Source: Sitta carolinensis
Lineage: Eukaryota > Chordata > Aves > Passeriformes > Sittidae
Direction of reading: 5' to 3'
Length of the DNA stretch: 64,000 bases
NCBI GenBank assembly: GCA_032173965.1
Contig: JAVUNC010000019.1
Span: forward strand, 9,473,234-9,537,233
Below are positions 14,346 to 27,279 of this stretch, one piece after another. Within the stretch, counting starts at the first letter, position 1. Each line of letters starts with the position of its first letter. A program made the translations under genes and the position numbers. Below the pieces are notes generated by a model. The model was not told the DNA's origin and did no database searches. It was given only the letters and a program-made list of their open reading frames with translations.

Positions 14346-17300
14346 CTTTCTGTTGGCATCCTTTACCCTCTAGGGCTCTGAGCCTTTAAATCATCAAAAT
14401 ATTTACATTTTCAAAAGAGGCCTTGAAATTGCCTGGAAATTATCTCTAAGTAAAGGACAACGTCAACAAAAAAATCAAAAAGCCAAACTAGACAAGCAGA
14501 TGATGAATGGGTACAAAATGTTCTCTCTGGTCTCTCTTCTTTCTCCCTGCATTAAGAGCAAACATGAAAATTTAAAACCCTCCTGGCTCAGGCAATACTC
14601 CTGTTTCAGGTTTTTCTACTTTGAAGTACTCACAAATTCATAAAGAATATTACATATAAGGCAAGAAAGGTAGGGAACATTTCACTACTTGATGATAATA
14701 AGACAGGAATGTAAGCTTGTTTTGATTAGCAAGAAAACTGAGAAATTCAGTATTTTTTTCCTCTGTGGTACAACCATTAACATTCTTACACCTTTTCAAA
14801 CAACTGTACTGGTAGGCTACACAGGAAAATCACTGATGGGGACTTTATCATCTCAAAGTAGAGTGTGGATTTTTTATGCTGACAGCATCCCAGCACCCTC
14901 AGGAGACAAAGGACTGGCTCACATAATCCTGAACCAAACATGCTACTGAAACATCTATCTTGTGGGAGCATAGTGGCATATTTTGACTATTTTTAATTTA
15001 GAAGAGGGTATAATTTCTTCACACTAAATATAGCAAAGAGAGAAAACAGAATGCAATAATAGGATTGCAAAACAAATTCCTTGTACTGTTCCTTCATAAT
15101 GTTCAAACTGGATGAAGTACAATTCACGAAGATTAAGCATGGGAAATTTCTAAACAGAAAGTTTCCAAAAAGGAGAAGAACATGAAGCTGGAAGTCAGTC
15201 AGATCCTCTACACAAAACATTCATATTGGAGGTAATGGAAGTAAAGTCCAAGAAAAAAAAAAAACTGTTTTATTCCTGCCATCAATGGGTTCAGGATTAT
15301 AACAGGAAATCACTATTTCCTCAGACTCCAGCAGCATGCTAGCTCTATTTTTTTTTCTCTTTTGATATATAGCTACCTCCAAGTAAAGCTGTCTGTATCA
15401 CTGAGAATGGAGGATTTGTTCCACAACCACTTCTGCTGATTTCCCCAGATGGGAAGATGAAAGCTGGGAAAGCCCTTGGCCCTGCTGTTTCTGCTTCTCA
15501 ATGTGCCTGACTCTGATCCTGAATGAGGGTGATGCTCACAAAGTTGGTGTGTGCCTGTATTTCCTATAATTTCTGTTATGACTCAGCACTGCTCAGAGCC
15601 AAAAATAATCAGCTGCTGCACAGTATTAAACCACCCAGAACACCACGAGGTGCAGTACCACATGTCAGAATATTGCTAAAACGGCAATTCACGAAAGGCC
15701 TTGGGCAAGTCTGGCTTGCAGAGGTTCTGTGTGCTTCAATGTGCTACTGAGATGAAATTTAGCACATAAGAATACTTTGTGGTTTGTTTGGGGTCTGGGT
15801 TGGGCTTTTCTAACAAAAACAACCAGCAGTACCATGTTGGGAACAATAATTCCTCAGGGACTATTCTGGATGGTTTGCTATTTACACCACACGAGTCCGG
15901 GTTTTATCCTTCTGTGTATTCCTTCCCACAGTTCAAAATAGTGCACAATAGTGAAACAATAGATTTCAGTTAAGAATAAAAAAGCTAGAAACTTCAAGTT
16001 ACCCTCCATACCTAAAAAAGATGTTCTATTTGACCGTTGTACTAAAAATATTAATATATATATCTCAAATGATTCTTAATACCCCTTTCAAAATAGCCCT
16101 GTGTTGTCAAAGGAAGAAGGGCAAGTACAAATAATTGAAGATAAATGGTCAGTTGTCCTCCAAACAATCTACTCTTCCCACTGCATGGGCCATGGCTCAA
16201 GATTTATTACAATGACTCAATGCAGAGATCACGATGCCATTCCCTAAAGCAGTAATGCCTCAGCTCTCAAACTACCATTTGAGCTACATTTGGTCAAACA
16301 CATCTCTTCAACCTCCAAAAACAACCCAAAAAGTCACACATTGGGCACAAGGTTACATTAAGCTTGACAACCAGAATCCATTCTAAGTATTTCCTTTGCA
16401 GTTTGGAAAGCCATTCAGTCTCCCATTTAAAATATATATAAATGCTTTCTTGATTATTTAAGCACAGGCTGAAGCCTTTCTGCCTTCCCTTGGGTTTGAA
16501 TACACAATTAAAACACATGCTGAACTCCATTTTGAGCAGAACTTCTGCTCTGTCTCGAGGCTATTAGTCAGTCTTATTTCAGATATGAGACATTGCTGAA
16601 ATATCTGAGGAAAATCTGAGTCAAAACTCTGTGACTGTATGGGGTCTATTCTTCCTGATAAGGAAATTATAGAGGTATTGTTCATGCTTCTCCCTGTAAC
16701 AGCATAATCTTTTTTGACACACAGAATACTCTGCTTCTATCACACAGAGAACTCCAAAATCAGCTCCTAGCTAAAAATCTCAGCTATTTGCAGACCAGCT
16801 TTATTTTTATCATATCCAAAAACTATAGAGAACTGTGAGCAAGAGACATACGGTGTGTTCTATAAAGAGCAAGCAACTGCTTGCCAACAGAGTTGTTATG
16901 ATTAATTGCCAGTTCAACAGAAGGTAGGAAGTTCTGAAGCACAGAAGAAGGCAAAAAAAGTGGACTGGGAAAATTTAAGAGGGTCAAGCAATTTGACTGG
17001 CTTGAAATAATTTGGTAACCAATTAATGCATAAAAGAGCATGATAAAGGTGGGTTAATTCGTAATGCTAGGTGGATAATTACAAGTAAATGATGTACATT
17101 TCAGACTAAGTAAGGATCCTTAAATTTCTTCTTTATATAGGTGTAGAAGTGAATAAGCAGACTAGGTAAATGAAACTAATCTAAAAGTAAGAATTACCTA
17201 TACTCGCTTACAAAAGTAAATACAAGAGACTTAATATGAAGCTAAATACAACTTTAAGAAATCAGCTGCTCTTCTGTTGCTTCAGCTCACACACACATAC

Positions 17301-17500
17301 TCATATTAAAAACACGTCTAGCCTACAAATTTGAAATTATGATTTTAATACATCCCACCTTTATTCATATGTGCTGTGACCTAGTTTGTCAAAGTATTTT
17401 ACATTAGTTCTTTGCTTTTATTCCCTGCACAAGGTCTATGAGAGCTTTCAAATAAACACAGACCTGTTCATTCTCCTCAAAGCAACCCTGAGGATTTCAA
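14346..17500. other. Gene-free sequence between two CR1 copies
   Basis: No gene is seen; open frames here do not exceed about 90 codons and have no domains. The stretch holds an A12 run at 15253-15264 and AT-rich patches around 16050-16070. A faint MIR-like segment at 15697-15772 is discussed under findings. The remainder appears to be unique sequence. Confidence 0.65.
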
Positions 17501-17504
17501 ATCA

Positions 17505-18425
17505 TGCAAAATTTTAGACTGGAAGGGACCTCAAGAAGTCACCTAGTCCAAACTCCTGCTCAAAAGGGGTCTAATTAGATTAAGTTATTCAGGGTCATGC
17601 CAGAGAAGTCTCGACCATTTCCAGTATGGTGATTACAGTCTCCCAGGGTAACAGGAGTTGTAGACTATCAGTAAGGTCTCACTGAAACATTTTCTTTTTA
17701 AGGCTGAGCTAGTCCAGCTCATTCAGCTTTTCCTTATTCATTGTGATTCAGATTCCTGACTATCTTGTTGGCCTCCTGGACTCCCTTCAACATGTCAGCA
17801 ATATCCTTCTTTTGACAGGGAAAGCCAAAATCAGACACTGGATTCCACCTGAAGCCTCACAAACGCCAAATATAGGGGTGAATGGCTTTCCTCATCCTGG
17901 CTAAGAACTGAAGCTGTCAGCTTCAAAACAACCAACGCTGTCAATCACACTTGCAATTTACTCAGGGAAACCTAAAGCTATCTACATTTCTTACTAATAC
18001 ACTGATGGATGCCTCTGCTGCAAGGCCATGCTGTTGACCCATGGCTTGCTGCTCCCTGGGACCTCCAGATCCATTTCTGCAGAGGTGGATCCTTTCCTTA
18101 GCCAGTCTGTGCTGGCACCCAGGATTATTTCCCAGATTCAAGACTCCACAGTGGGTTTTATTAAATTTACTGGGCTCCTGTGTGAAAGACTTGTGGGAGA
18201 CTGTGTGAAAGACCTTGGTTCAGCAGAGAACAGCCACATCCCTGCCCTTCCCTACAGCCTCAACCACCTCAGCACAGGAAGCAAAAGTTTGGTCAGGCAT
18301 TATCTGCCTAATTTGCCCTGGTTCATCTAAACCCATGTTGGCTGCTCCTCACAACAATCTTGCCTTTCATGTGTTTAAAGCATGGCTCCAATCTTTCCAG
18401 GGACCAAGACTAGACACCATAAAAA
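17505..18425 (-). mobile_element. Long CR1 LINE 3' region, minus orientation
   Basis: This is the most complete CR1 3' end in the window. On the plus strand the order is: 'ctggaagggacctcaagaag' and 'ctagtccaaactcctgctca' (17520-17560), the 'gctgagctagtccagctcatt' and 'tggcctcctggactcccttc' blocks (17703-17790), then 'acactggattccacctgaag' (17837-17860). It continues with a 'tgctgctccctgggacctcc' block (18046-18066) and ends with 'aacccatgttggctgctcct' (18331-18350). That order matches the reverse complement of the CR1 3' UTR and end of ORF2. Heavy substitution and small indels indicate an old copy. Two open frames of 100 and 131 codons at 18028-18330 and 18215-18610 overlap it on the opposite strand and are not genes. 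The upstream limit near 18425 is uncertain. Confidence 0.82.
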
Positions 18426-19747
18426 ACCTAATTTTCCTGTCATTTAACTGTGACGTCCACATTGTTCAGACATTTCATTTAGAATTACCAAATTTAGGAA
18501 TTGTGGATGAAACCAAACTTTCTCCTCAATTCACAGAAGGGTTTCTTCCTTCTTCAAAAATAACATTAGGGATTCTAAAGAACTATAACAAGGCAAGGCA
18601 AACCAGCTGAGGTGGAGCATGAAATTACATTTCTCAAATACGATAAAGACTGGGTTAATTTTGTACCACTGGCCATTCTTGTCTTTGGTCACAAGAGTGG
18701 ATACATTTGCCAATTTCTTGGTCAGTGGGCTAAATCTGGTCATGATGACTTTAATCATTACTTCCCTGTGAAAGGTTGCTATTACTCAAAGGTGACAGGA
18801 GCAGAAAGAATAAATAGCTTATTGCTAATTTGTGTCAGTTATATATGAACTCAGAGCTTTCCTTCGTTCTCACCCGTGTGAACTCAAATTGCTATCAGCA
18901 GGCATGCCTAAATTCACTACTTAACATGGCAATTACTCTTTTGTCTGTCTTTGTCAAAACTCTGCCTTCTTTCCAGCTGTTTTTTTTTTTTAATTTTCCC
19001 TCCCCTCCCTCTCTGCTGTCTGACACCAGAGATGTATCTATTTTACAGTCAGGAAGGCAGGTCTTTGTCAGGAATTCATAATCCTCTTCTCCCGTGAGTA
19101 CTTATCTTCCATTTCAAACTCCTCTAATAGCCTTTTGATTTTCTACATTTGGCTTGCTTGTACATATATAGAGTAAAAAGAAAAAAAAATCCCAGCCCGA
19201 TTTAGTCAACTATGTAAATTAGACATTTTGCAAACTGATTCTTCCAAGCTGAATTAAAAATGTTATTATTAGCTTGTCTAACATATGTCATGGAGATCAC
19301 AGCTGCATTTCATGCCAAGTGTCAGCCCTGAACACCTTTCAAGGACATAACACCAAAAGTAAAGGCAGAACTTCATCACAGAAAGATTTTATCAGGTTAA
19401 GTGGAGGATTTTTGACCACTTAAGGTATTTAAATCTGTGTGTGCTTTTGTTCAAACCCTAGACAGCTGAGGTGAAGTGACCAGCCTGCCAGCAATTTGTA
19501 GAACTCCAGTCCTGCTACTTCCAGTCATCTTCCTGAGCTGGAAATGTCCACCTCCAAACAAATGAGAGAAATGTACCTAGGTTATCTAAAACAGGAAAAG
19601 AACAATTCTTACCATGATTATAGGTATGCTAGTTTTTTCAGTGATGAGAAGAGTTGTAATTTTTTTCCTGTTTTTATTAGAATGATAAGAAATAGCAGTT
19701 GAAAAGCTTTCCTAAAAGAGTCAACATTCTGGAATAAAAGTGATTTT

Positions 19748-19750
<3 letters not shown>

Positions 19751-19780
<30 letters not shown>
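19751..19780. repeat. Poly-T run (T30)
   Basis: Thirty consecutive T bases are flanked by ccc on the left and cctagttag on the right. On the minus strand this is poly-A, but no polyadenylation signal lies at the expected distance and the adjoining sequence resembles no transcript I know. A processed retrocopy is therefore not supported. Confidence 0.95.
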
Positions 19781-21634
19781 CCTAGTTAGAGAAATCATCA
19801 GTCAGCACAGAACAATGATATTATTTTCTTAGTAAAGCTATAGCAGTGCAAAGTCTTTGAACTCCAGACCTCTTGCAACAGAGGGCTAACAGAGATTCCC
19901 ACAGTGCTCTATTTTAATCTGTCCTGGATCAATATAAATGAACACTGAATATTTCTATCCATTTCTTTTTATTTAGGAAGGAAAGAAGAACCTAAATACT
20001 TTGTTTGCCTGATAAGCCTAAATTCAAAACTATTTTCAGATCTGGCAATATTTTTAGCAAATATTGTCCATTTCTAATTCTGAATGGGCTTAGGTCCAGA
20101 AGCATAAGCATAAGACATGGCAACCAACTTTCCTACTCAACTTATTAATCTGAAACTATGGAACACTGCAACTTTTAATCAGAAGCCTGAGAACATATGA
20201 TCAGATAATTTTTTTTCCATTTCTTTTTAAAGAACACTTTGAAAAGCATAGTTAATTTCTGTTTCATATGTTAATATCATATTAAATTTCTTTATTGCTT
20301 TGTGATGTACAGAAACTTTGACGGTGGCTTCTTTATTTTATTTCAAGAATTCTTTTTTCTTACAAGCTTGAAGAAAGAATCTTCCACTTAAATAAGTTGA
20401 TTGCAAGCAGTTTCAGTAATTGAATCCCTAGATATTTGTCTTTGTGCTGGGAGGTTTCGTTTAACTTTTAATGGATTTTTAATGCTGAAACAGTTTCATC
20501 TTAAACTGTTGTCATAAAACATTTTAGAATTTTCTATTTTTGCTGTGGGATTTTTCCCCCAAAACCATTTTTTTAAAGTGGAGGTTTAAGATGATATTAT
20601 TACAAGAAATACTATAAAAACATTCTGAGAGATGAGAATGATTTCCATAAGGCAGAGCTGTTAAGGCTACGATGCTGTCAATCATAGAGAGCTCACCAGA
20701 AATAAAAGATTGACTTTTAAATAACACTGTAGGTAACAGGAGTGCATCCTTCTCTGCTGGGAACTGAGGTCGAAAGGACAAGCAGTCTGCAGAGGGGAGG
20801 AGGGAGGCAGGAATGGCAGCATCCTCCCACCAGCCTGACCCACTGAGTCCAAGGACACGTTGGTCCCCTAAAGCAGCATTTGGGAAACAAGAGATGCTGG
20901 TGAGGGCTTCCTGCACGGGGCTGTGCTCCACTGTCTGTGGGGAAAGAGGCTTGAAGACCTTGATGTTCATCAAGATGAGGGCTTTATAAATTCCTAAACC
21001 CCAGAACTACTACCTGAATGTATTTTCTGGGTGCAGAGAGCAGGGTGTGGTTGGTGGTGCCAAGCCATCAAGGTGATGCAGTTGAACACTTGTCAGCTGA
21101 GCTATGGCAGGTTCTGATCAGCCCGATTTGCAAATCAGTTTGGGCAGGTGAGCATATTCTGACAATATTTTAAGGACAGGACCAGCCTTCCATGACTGCC
21201 TCTTCTGTTAATCATTCACACAGATTGTGTTTTTAACACAGCAAAAAAATCTGGAAATGTCCTCAAGTGACAGGTTCATAACAGCACAGATAGTTTAGAT
21301 CTGGGCAGGAAAACATCCAACCCACCTCACAAACAACTTTTTTTTCCCACAAAGCAATCACAGAAAGGAAAAGTTAAACTTGTTTTAATATCAAAAGAAT
21401 GGGTGGTTTGGTTACTTAATTATATAATCTGGCCCTTAAAAATATCTCCTATTTTCATTTATCCTTGTTTCAGTGAAATGATTTGTTCTCTTTGTACATC
21501 TTTCAAACTCTCATACATCAATGAACAAAGATCAGAGTATGATAATCTTCCAGGAAGTGCTGGTAACTCATGCTTATGTAAAGTTGAAAAATCAGGACTT
21601 GCACACATATTGACAGTGTTGTTTCTTTCAGGGG

Positions 21635-21651
21635 TTTTTTTTTTTTTTTTT
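21635..21651. repeat. Poly-T run (T17)
   Basis: This is a homopolymer run preceded by gggg. It is a mononucleotide microsatellite with nothing else of note around it. Confidence 0.9.
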
Positions 21652-23195
21652 CCTACTAAATAATTTCTAAAAGGAACTCAGCTCTTCCTAAGCAAGTTTC
21701 CTCTAAAAGCAATCCAAGTTAAGACATTTTAGATCACACGGAATGTGTTCTTAAGTTCCTGTATTCTGTTCATCCTTTGTCTTGCTTCTGAGTCATAGGA
21801 AAATTGTTTAACAGGAAGAAAACCTGTTTTAGCTCTTGCTTGTATCACTCAGCTAATCCTGTGATCATCCTTAGGAAGGTCTTCCTCTGAAGTCAGAGAG
21901 CAGGTACAATGAAATCAGAATTCTGGATTTGGCTTCATTGTGCACATTCAAAGAGTGTCTGGAAGATGAATAAGCCAGACTGATCCTTACAATGATGCAT
22001 AGCCATTCCCAGACACTTTAGCATATTACATTATTCCAAAATCTTTTGAAAATACCAGTTTTGGGACACCCATAAGGTTTTTAACAAAGAACTCTAAATG
22101 CATTTTAAAATATTTTAAGCCTTATATCACTAAAAAGGACACATGAAAAATTAAGTCACCGTGACTTGGCCATGAGGGCATACATTTATTTCTGACATTT
22201 ACTGTTATTCCCATGAAACTCATAAATCTTGCAAAAACTAGCTGGTTGAACAAACATTACATAGCCTAGATTCTTCTATAATTTAGGAGGTTTAAGTTAG
22301 GATTTGAAAAAAAAAAATTAAACATTTCATATTTATAACTTTTCAGTCTTCAAATAAAAAACCATGGCCCCCACCATGTCCATCCAGGGAACATCTCCTC
22401 AAAAAACAATTCCTGTTGCAGCTAATCAATTCTATAATATTACAGACTGATGTCAAATATCTTTATTACCTTGGCCATATTATTTCCTTCATCCTGCTTT
22501 GGGATGCACCATTTAGTAATTCAAGGCCATCACAGACATTTTGCCTCTTGCAGCAATGAGTCCCACAGCTTATTTTTACCTGTCTAAATATATTTCACGA
22601 TACTTTTAAAATGTGCCTCTTCTTTTTCTTTCTCCCCATTCACACTGCTAAATACCACAGTAAAAGGACTTCTAAGCTTTATTTTTCCTGCTACCGTTTC
22701 AGCTAGTCCCACTATCTTAAAATCAATGGCATTAGAAAAGTGTGTCAGATGCAACAATAGCATTGAAGAGTATAAAGCTGTCATATGTTTGATTTTCCTC
22801 CACTCATTTGAAATTATGTTATATGTATTGTTCACTTCTGCTGGAGGCTGGGCAGAAATTGATACTGTTATTTAGGTTTGCTCCCATTGAGATGTTCTGC
22901 TTACTGAGCAGAGTGCTTATGCTCAGTAATTGATGTATGGGATTATGTGGGCTATTCTATGTTTATTTACATCAGGTTAAATTTTCCTGTCTGCTACTTC
23001 TGTTTCCTTATGAAATATTTCTTAGTCCTCCATAATTTCCACCATCTCTGTTGAAGGACTCTTCTCCAGTCATATTACTTGCTCTGTCCTGTTTCTTTGT
23101 TCTTTCTCCAAATCAAATGTCTGGGTTTGATTGGTTTTATATTAGAAGTTAATTTTTATTTAATGCTGATTTGGACTATTTTCCCTGCAACTGAG

Positions 23196-23745
23196 ACAGA
23201 GCCATGTGGCTTTTGTGATGAGCAGTCCTGTCTCACAAATCTAAACCTTCTAGAAGTTGAGAAGGGTATTGATATGAGCTTGACCATTGCTTTTTCAGAA
23301 GGGTTTTGGCCTTCAGCAGATATCCTTAAGAAATAACAACAGTATAAGAAGAAAGACATTGGCATGGGTATATAATGGGGTAAAAAACAGGGAAAAGAGG
23401 GCAAATGATCCTGAAATGGTCAGAAAGCTGTTCATCACCTTTATAAGCAACTTAGGAATATCTATCAATGAGAGGTGAGGTATCACTATTTACCAATAAT
23501 AAATTATTCAGGATGGAGCAGCTGCAGGAGGTGATAAATAACTGCTTAAATGTATCTTGCACCCAGGTACTGCATATACAATTTTATTTGCCTCATCTCA
23601 AGCAGACAGAACTGACAAATCAGAGATCACAGGTGTAGAGTGTCTCCCATATAAAAATTAATGTGCAGACCAGGACTCTTCAGCCTGGCAAAGATCAAAT
23701 ATGTGACAGAGGCATATAAACCCATAAATAACCCCAAAAACCTTT
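23196..23745 (+). mobile_element. Decayed CR1 LINE with ORF2 reverse-transcriptase traces
   Basis: This is a plus-strand CR1-type element, long dead. Frame 1 at 23196-23336 still reads QSCLTNL followed by a KGIDMSLTIAFSEGF segment. These align with the CR1 reverse-transcriptase block normally written SCLTNL...DEGKAVD..YLDFSKAFD. The frame then shifts by +1, and 23380-23478 reads LFITFISNLGISI, which resembles the LFNIFINDL block further along the same domain. The catalytic YADD-type block is not recognisable, and an internal deletion is likely because the two blocks lie closer together than in intact elements. The tail at 23663-23745 ('ccaggactcttcagcctggc', then 'gtgacagaggcatataaa') matches the CR1 3' UTR. 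The order along the DNA supports one element on the plus strand. I infer this from remembered family motifs; a translated search against CR1 would settle it. Confidence 0.6.
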
Positions 23746-26700
23746 AATTTATTTTCTTTCCCACTGGATTAACTACAGTTTATTAACTGAAGCCCCCAGG
23801 AAGCAAGTTCACACTGAAAAAAGAGGGTGAGTCCATATTGAATGTGTAGTTAAACTGCTGGAAACCCTTGCTATAGGATGATATGAATGCTAAGCATTTA
23901 CATGTTCTCAAGGGGATGCTGTATAAAATCTCGGACAAAAATTCCACCAGTTGGGCTGCTAAGCACAAAGTTTTATCTAAATCTCTCTGGGGAGGTCCCC
24001 AAGCTGAAATTCTTGTCAAGAGTGTAAAGCAGGAGGTGTCTCCAGAGACTAGGAATCCCCAGGCACCTCCTGTTGGCCACCACCGGCAGCAAGGCACAGG
24101 ATGAGATTGTCTACTGGTCAGCAAAGTCACAAAAAGACCCAGCAGCTATATAGTGAAGCTAAGGAAGTTCAGACTGATATAGTTTTTAAGTCCATAAGGC
24201 CATTTATGTTTGGAAACCCTTAGTGCAGGCACACTCCTGATCTTTGGCAGCTCTCAAAGAAACATGGCTTTTCTCCAATCCCAGTCTTGTGTGCAGACAC
24301 CGCAGGGCAGACCCACAGAAAGGTTATAGGCTGGAGGTGGATTTGCATTTAGCCTAGAGTCTGGGCACAACGTCAGTCTGAAGAGTCTGAGCCCCTGTCC
24401 CAACGAGGCTGGTGAAAGACAGCTTAAAGAATTGCCCAGACAGCCCCATGAACTGCCTTCAGAGAGGCCCTTCCAGTGGGAGTCAGGTCTGTGGGTTTGG
24501 GGCATTAGGGTAACTATTTAAGATAATAAGTGTAACTTCACAGGCTTGTGTATTAAAAATGATCGTATAATTCTTCATCAAGAGTCAGCTAACTTATGAT
24601 GATCCATACCTTTGATTTCTGAGCAGAGTAATTCTTCAGATGCTACTCAGTTTGAAAGTGGCATTTATTTAGACTCCTCTCCATGACAAGGATCAATATG
24701 TGGGGTCACAAACTCACTTTTGAGGGTCTTAGTCCCAGGAAAATCAAGATGATTGTGTGTTGAACAGCTATGATTCATATAAATAAGAGTAGAAATGTGC
24801 TGTGAGCATGCTTTATTTTTGTGTACTTCTAGAAATAAGCAGGTTCAGACTCTGAAGATTTCAAAACATAAAATTTTCAGAGAAGCTTGAGAATTAAGAA
24901 TTGCTCTTTTAGGAAACTCATAGCAATCAACAGAAATTTTATACCATCCAGAAAGGTCACCGAGTTCTAACTTTTCAGAAACAATATTGCTGGGAGACAA
25001 CTTCTAAGTATACTTTTGTCATGAAGATGCATTAATCTCTTAAATGTCATATATGTTCTTTTAAAAAATAATAAGCAAAACAACTACAGAGAAAGAACAT
25101 TCTTTCAAGGTTTTGTTAAAATTAATTTATTGTAAAGGTTCACACTTGAAAATGTGTGTTATCCATTGGGATCTTGATAATGTTATGTTCTTAATGATTT
25201 TAATAATTTTTGCGCCTCAGTATAAAGACAGAATTAATTTATATTAATCCCAGTAAAGTACAGATCATCGTGAGACTATTACCTGATTCCTTTTCCAGTG
25301 TACTGCATTGGCAAAACTGAGATCTCAGTGCACGAATAGAATCTGTTCTGAAATTGGCCTTGCTTCTGTGAGCAGCTCCCCAGTGCTCTAATCTTACAAA
25401 TCAAACCCCGTCTATATTTGTCTCCCTGTCTACAACAAGAGGATAATAATTTACTTCACAGGAGGGGTGTCAGGGTGGGACTGATGCAGCCAGCTCCTGT
25501 ATCTGTAACTTCCTCCATAGGCAGAGCAGTTCAATATCTGGAGGAGTGCCTGGCGGAGCCCGGTGTTAGCAAAAGGGTTTGGAGATGAAGCACAAAGTAC
25601 TATTTTTAAAGGATACATTATTGAGCCTTCAACTGTGAAATCCCTGCTGCTATGTAAAGAAAACATTAATTTTCCTTTAAAAGAACAGTGTGTGGGTTAA
25701 ACATTTCTGGTGGCAAGACTATGCACAGCGTGTGGGCTCTGAGCACAGATACACAATCCAGCCTAGAACGCTGGTTCACATACAGTGACAATACTCATGC
25801 TCTTTAGCTGAGCTAAACACTGTGAACTTTGGAGTGACATCTACAAATGTTCTTTGACATCTGACTCCTGTAGCAAGCAGTGGGCATTAAGCACCTAAAT
25901 ACGTCATGGGAGCTGGACCTTATGGCTGGTGGTGGTCGCTCAGCTGGGATGTAAATTTAGCTGACTGAAACCTCTTTCTACAGAAATAATTCAACTCCTG
26001 TCTAACCCTGGAAGTGCTTCAAGTCCTTGGTGAGTTTGATTTTTAATCATGGAGCCCCAAGGAGGCATCCAAGCATGTGCAGAAATTTCTCCTTAATGTT
26101 ACTAACAGCAGTGTGTGTATTTTCCCACACACAAATTCCAGCCATAGTGTCCTGCTTTCATTCCCTGTACTAATCTTGCAAGCAACACCAAGTCAACCAG
26201 CTCACACTGCCTTCAACCTAGGCTCTAGAACAATGCCAAAGGAGGATGGTTTTGTCCCCCACCTCATTGATTTAAATATCAGCTCCATTTTTAAAGCTTA
26301 TATCCAGTTCAGCCATTCCCATCTAGTGTGGACAAGTCCAGCTCCTCGGATTTCAGTCAGAATATTATACACAATAAGGAACACATATTCCAAATATTTC
26401 CATAGAAGCTATGCTCATAGAACACACAGCTAATTGGGACAGTCTGTGCGTGGCTCTGTCATTGTTTTTCTCTTACTGACATGAGCTACAGTGACCTGTG
26501 AGTCAGAGGAGAGTCCACATATATATATTGTGACTAAGGAAGAGGAAACCCAACTGAATGCTAATTTTCATCTGTTATCAGGTTGATTAACTTCCTTTCA
26601 GTTACAATGATATCACTGACATCAGTGAAATGAAAAAAAATTAGCAATGGAGAGCACATTTACATTTCACGAATACAGTCATCCAAGAAGTTTGGTGATG

Positions 26701-27186
26701 TATACACAGCAGAGAAAAATCCTGCTTTAGGGCCACTATGGTTACATTGCTGTCTCAACCAGGTCTAGCCCATCCAAAATACTTCCCCAGGTAATCCTGT
26801 CCCTGGCTATCATGCTGCTTTTTTTCCAGTTTTGGCAAATAAGACTTTTTTAAAAGATAAACATTGAAAAGCAAAATACAATCATATCCTTGGTAGCTTA
26901 ATTTTCTTCTTCCAGTGTTTCATTCTGTACATCCATGTTATACTTGAAGCAGAAGAGACCTGACACTTTTAGTGTCAGAAACATTTGAAAAATTGAAGAA
27001 ACAGAGCGATATTAATTCTTCTTTCTGTGGCTGTCTCTCTCCCATTTAGGTGCAAAAGGACTGCTGGTGCTAAACACCAAAACTCTTCTCTATTATAGTA
27101 ATGACTGTGTTGTCTCTTCCTCTCTGGTCAATACAGGGTTTCTCCATCTCACACTTTGATTCGTGTTCTATAATTTCCCCATAGGT

Positions 27187-27214
27187 GTCACTCATCTGAT
27201 GTCACGCATCTGAC
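27187..27214. repeat. 14-bp tandem duplication
   Basis: gtcactcatctgat (27187-27200) is followed directly by gtcacgcatctgac, differing at two positions. It is a two-copy tandem with no evident function. Confidence 0.85.
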
Positions 27215-27253
27215 AGCATGCATTCAAATTACATTTCACTTTCTTTTGAGTGC

Positions 27254-27279
27254 AAAAAAAAAAAAAAAAAAAAAAAAAA
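27254..27279. repeat. Poly-A run (A26)
   Basis: Twenty-six consecutive A bases follow ttgagtgc. CR1 elements do not end in poly-A, and no AATAAA-type signal sits 10-30 bp upstream. The run is better called a mononucleotide repeat than a retrocopy tail. Confidence 0.95.

Larger units (their letters stand above)
18426..23190. other. Gene-free sequence
   Basis: No gene is recognised. The longest frame is 149 codons on the minus strand at 20524-20973. Half of it lies over a locally GC-richer patch (20745-20950), which lowers the stop-codon density, and its translation matches no family I know. The stretch includes a pyrimidine-rich patch at 18980-19020, a T30 run at 19751-19780 and a T17 run at 21635-21651. 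Confidence 0.65.

Noticed and set aside
18028..18610. Plus-strand frames of 100 and 131 codons
   Set aside because: They are antisense to the minus-oriented CR1 element and wholly or partly inside it.
20524..20973. Minus-strand open frame of 149 codons
   Set aside because: It lies partly over a GC-richer patch with fewer stops, and the translation has no recognisable motif.
27254..27279. A26 run as a processed-pseudogene tail
   Set aside because: No AATAAA-type signal upstream and no recognisable transcript sequence before it.
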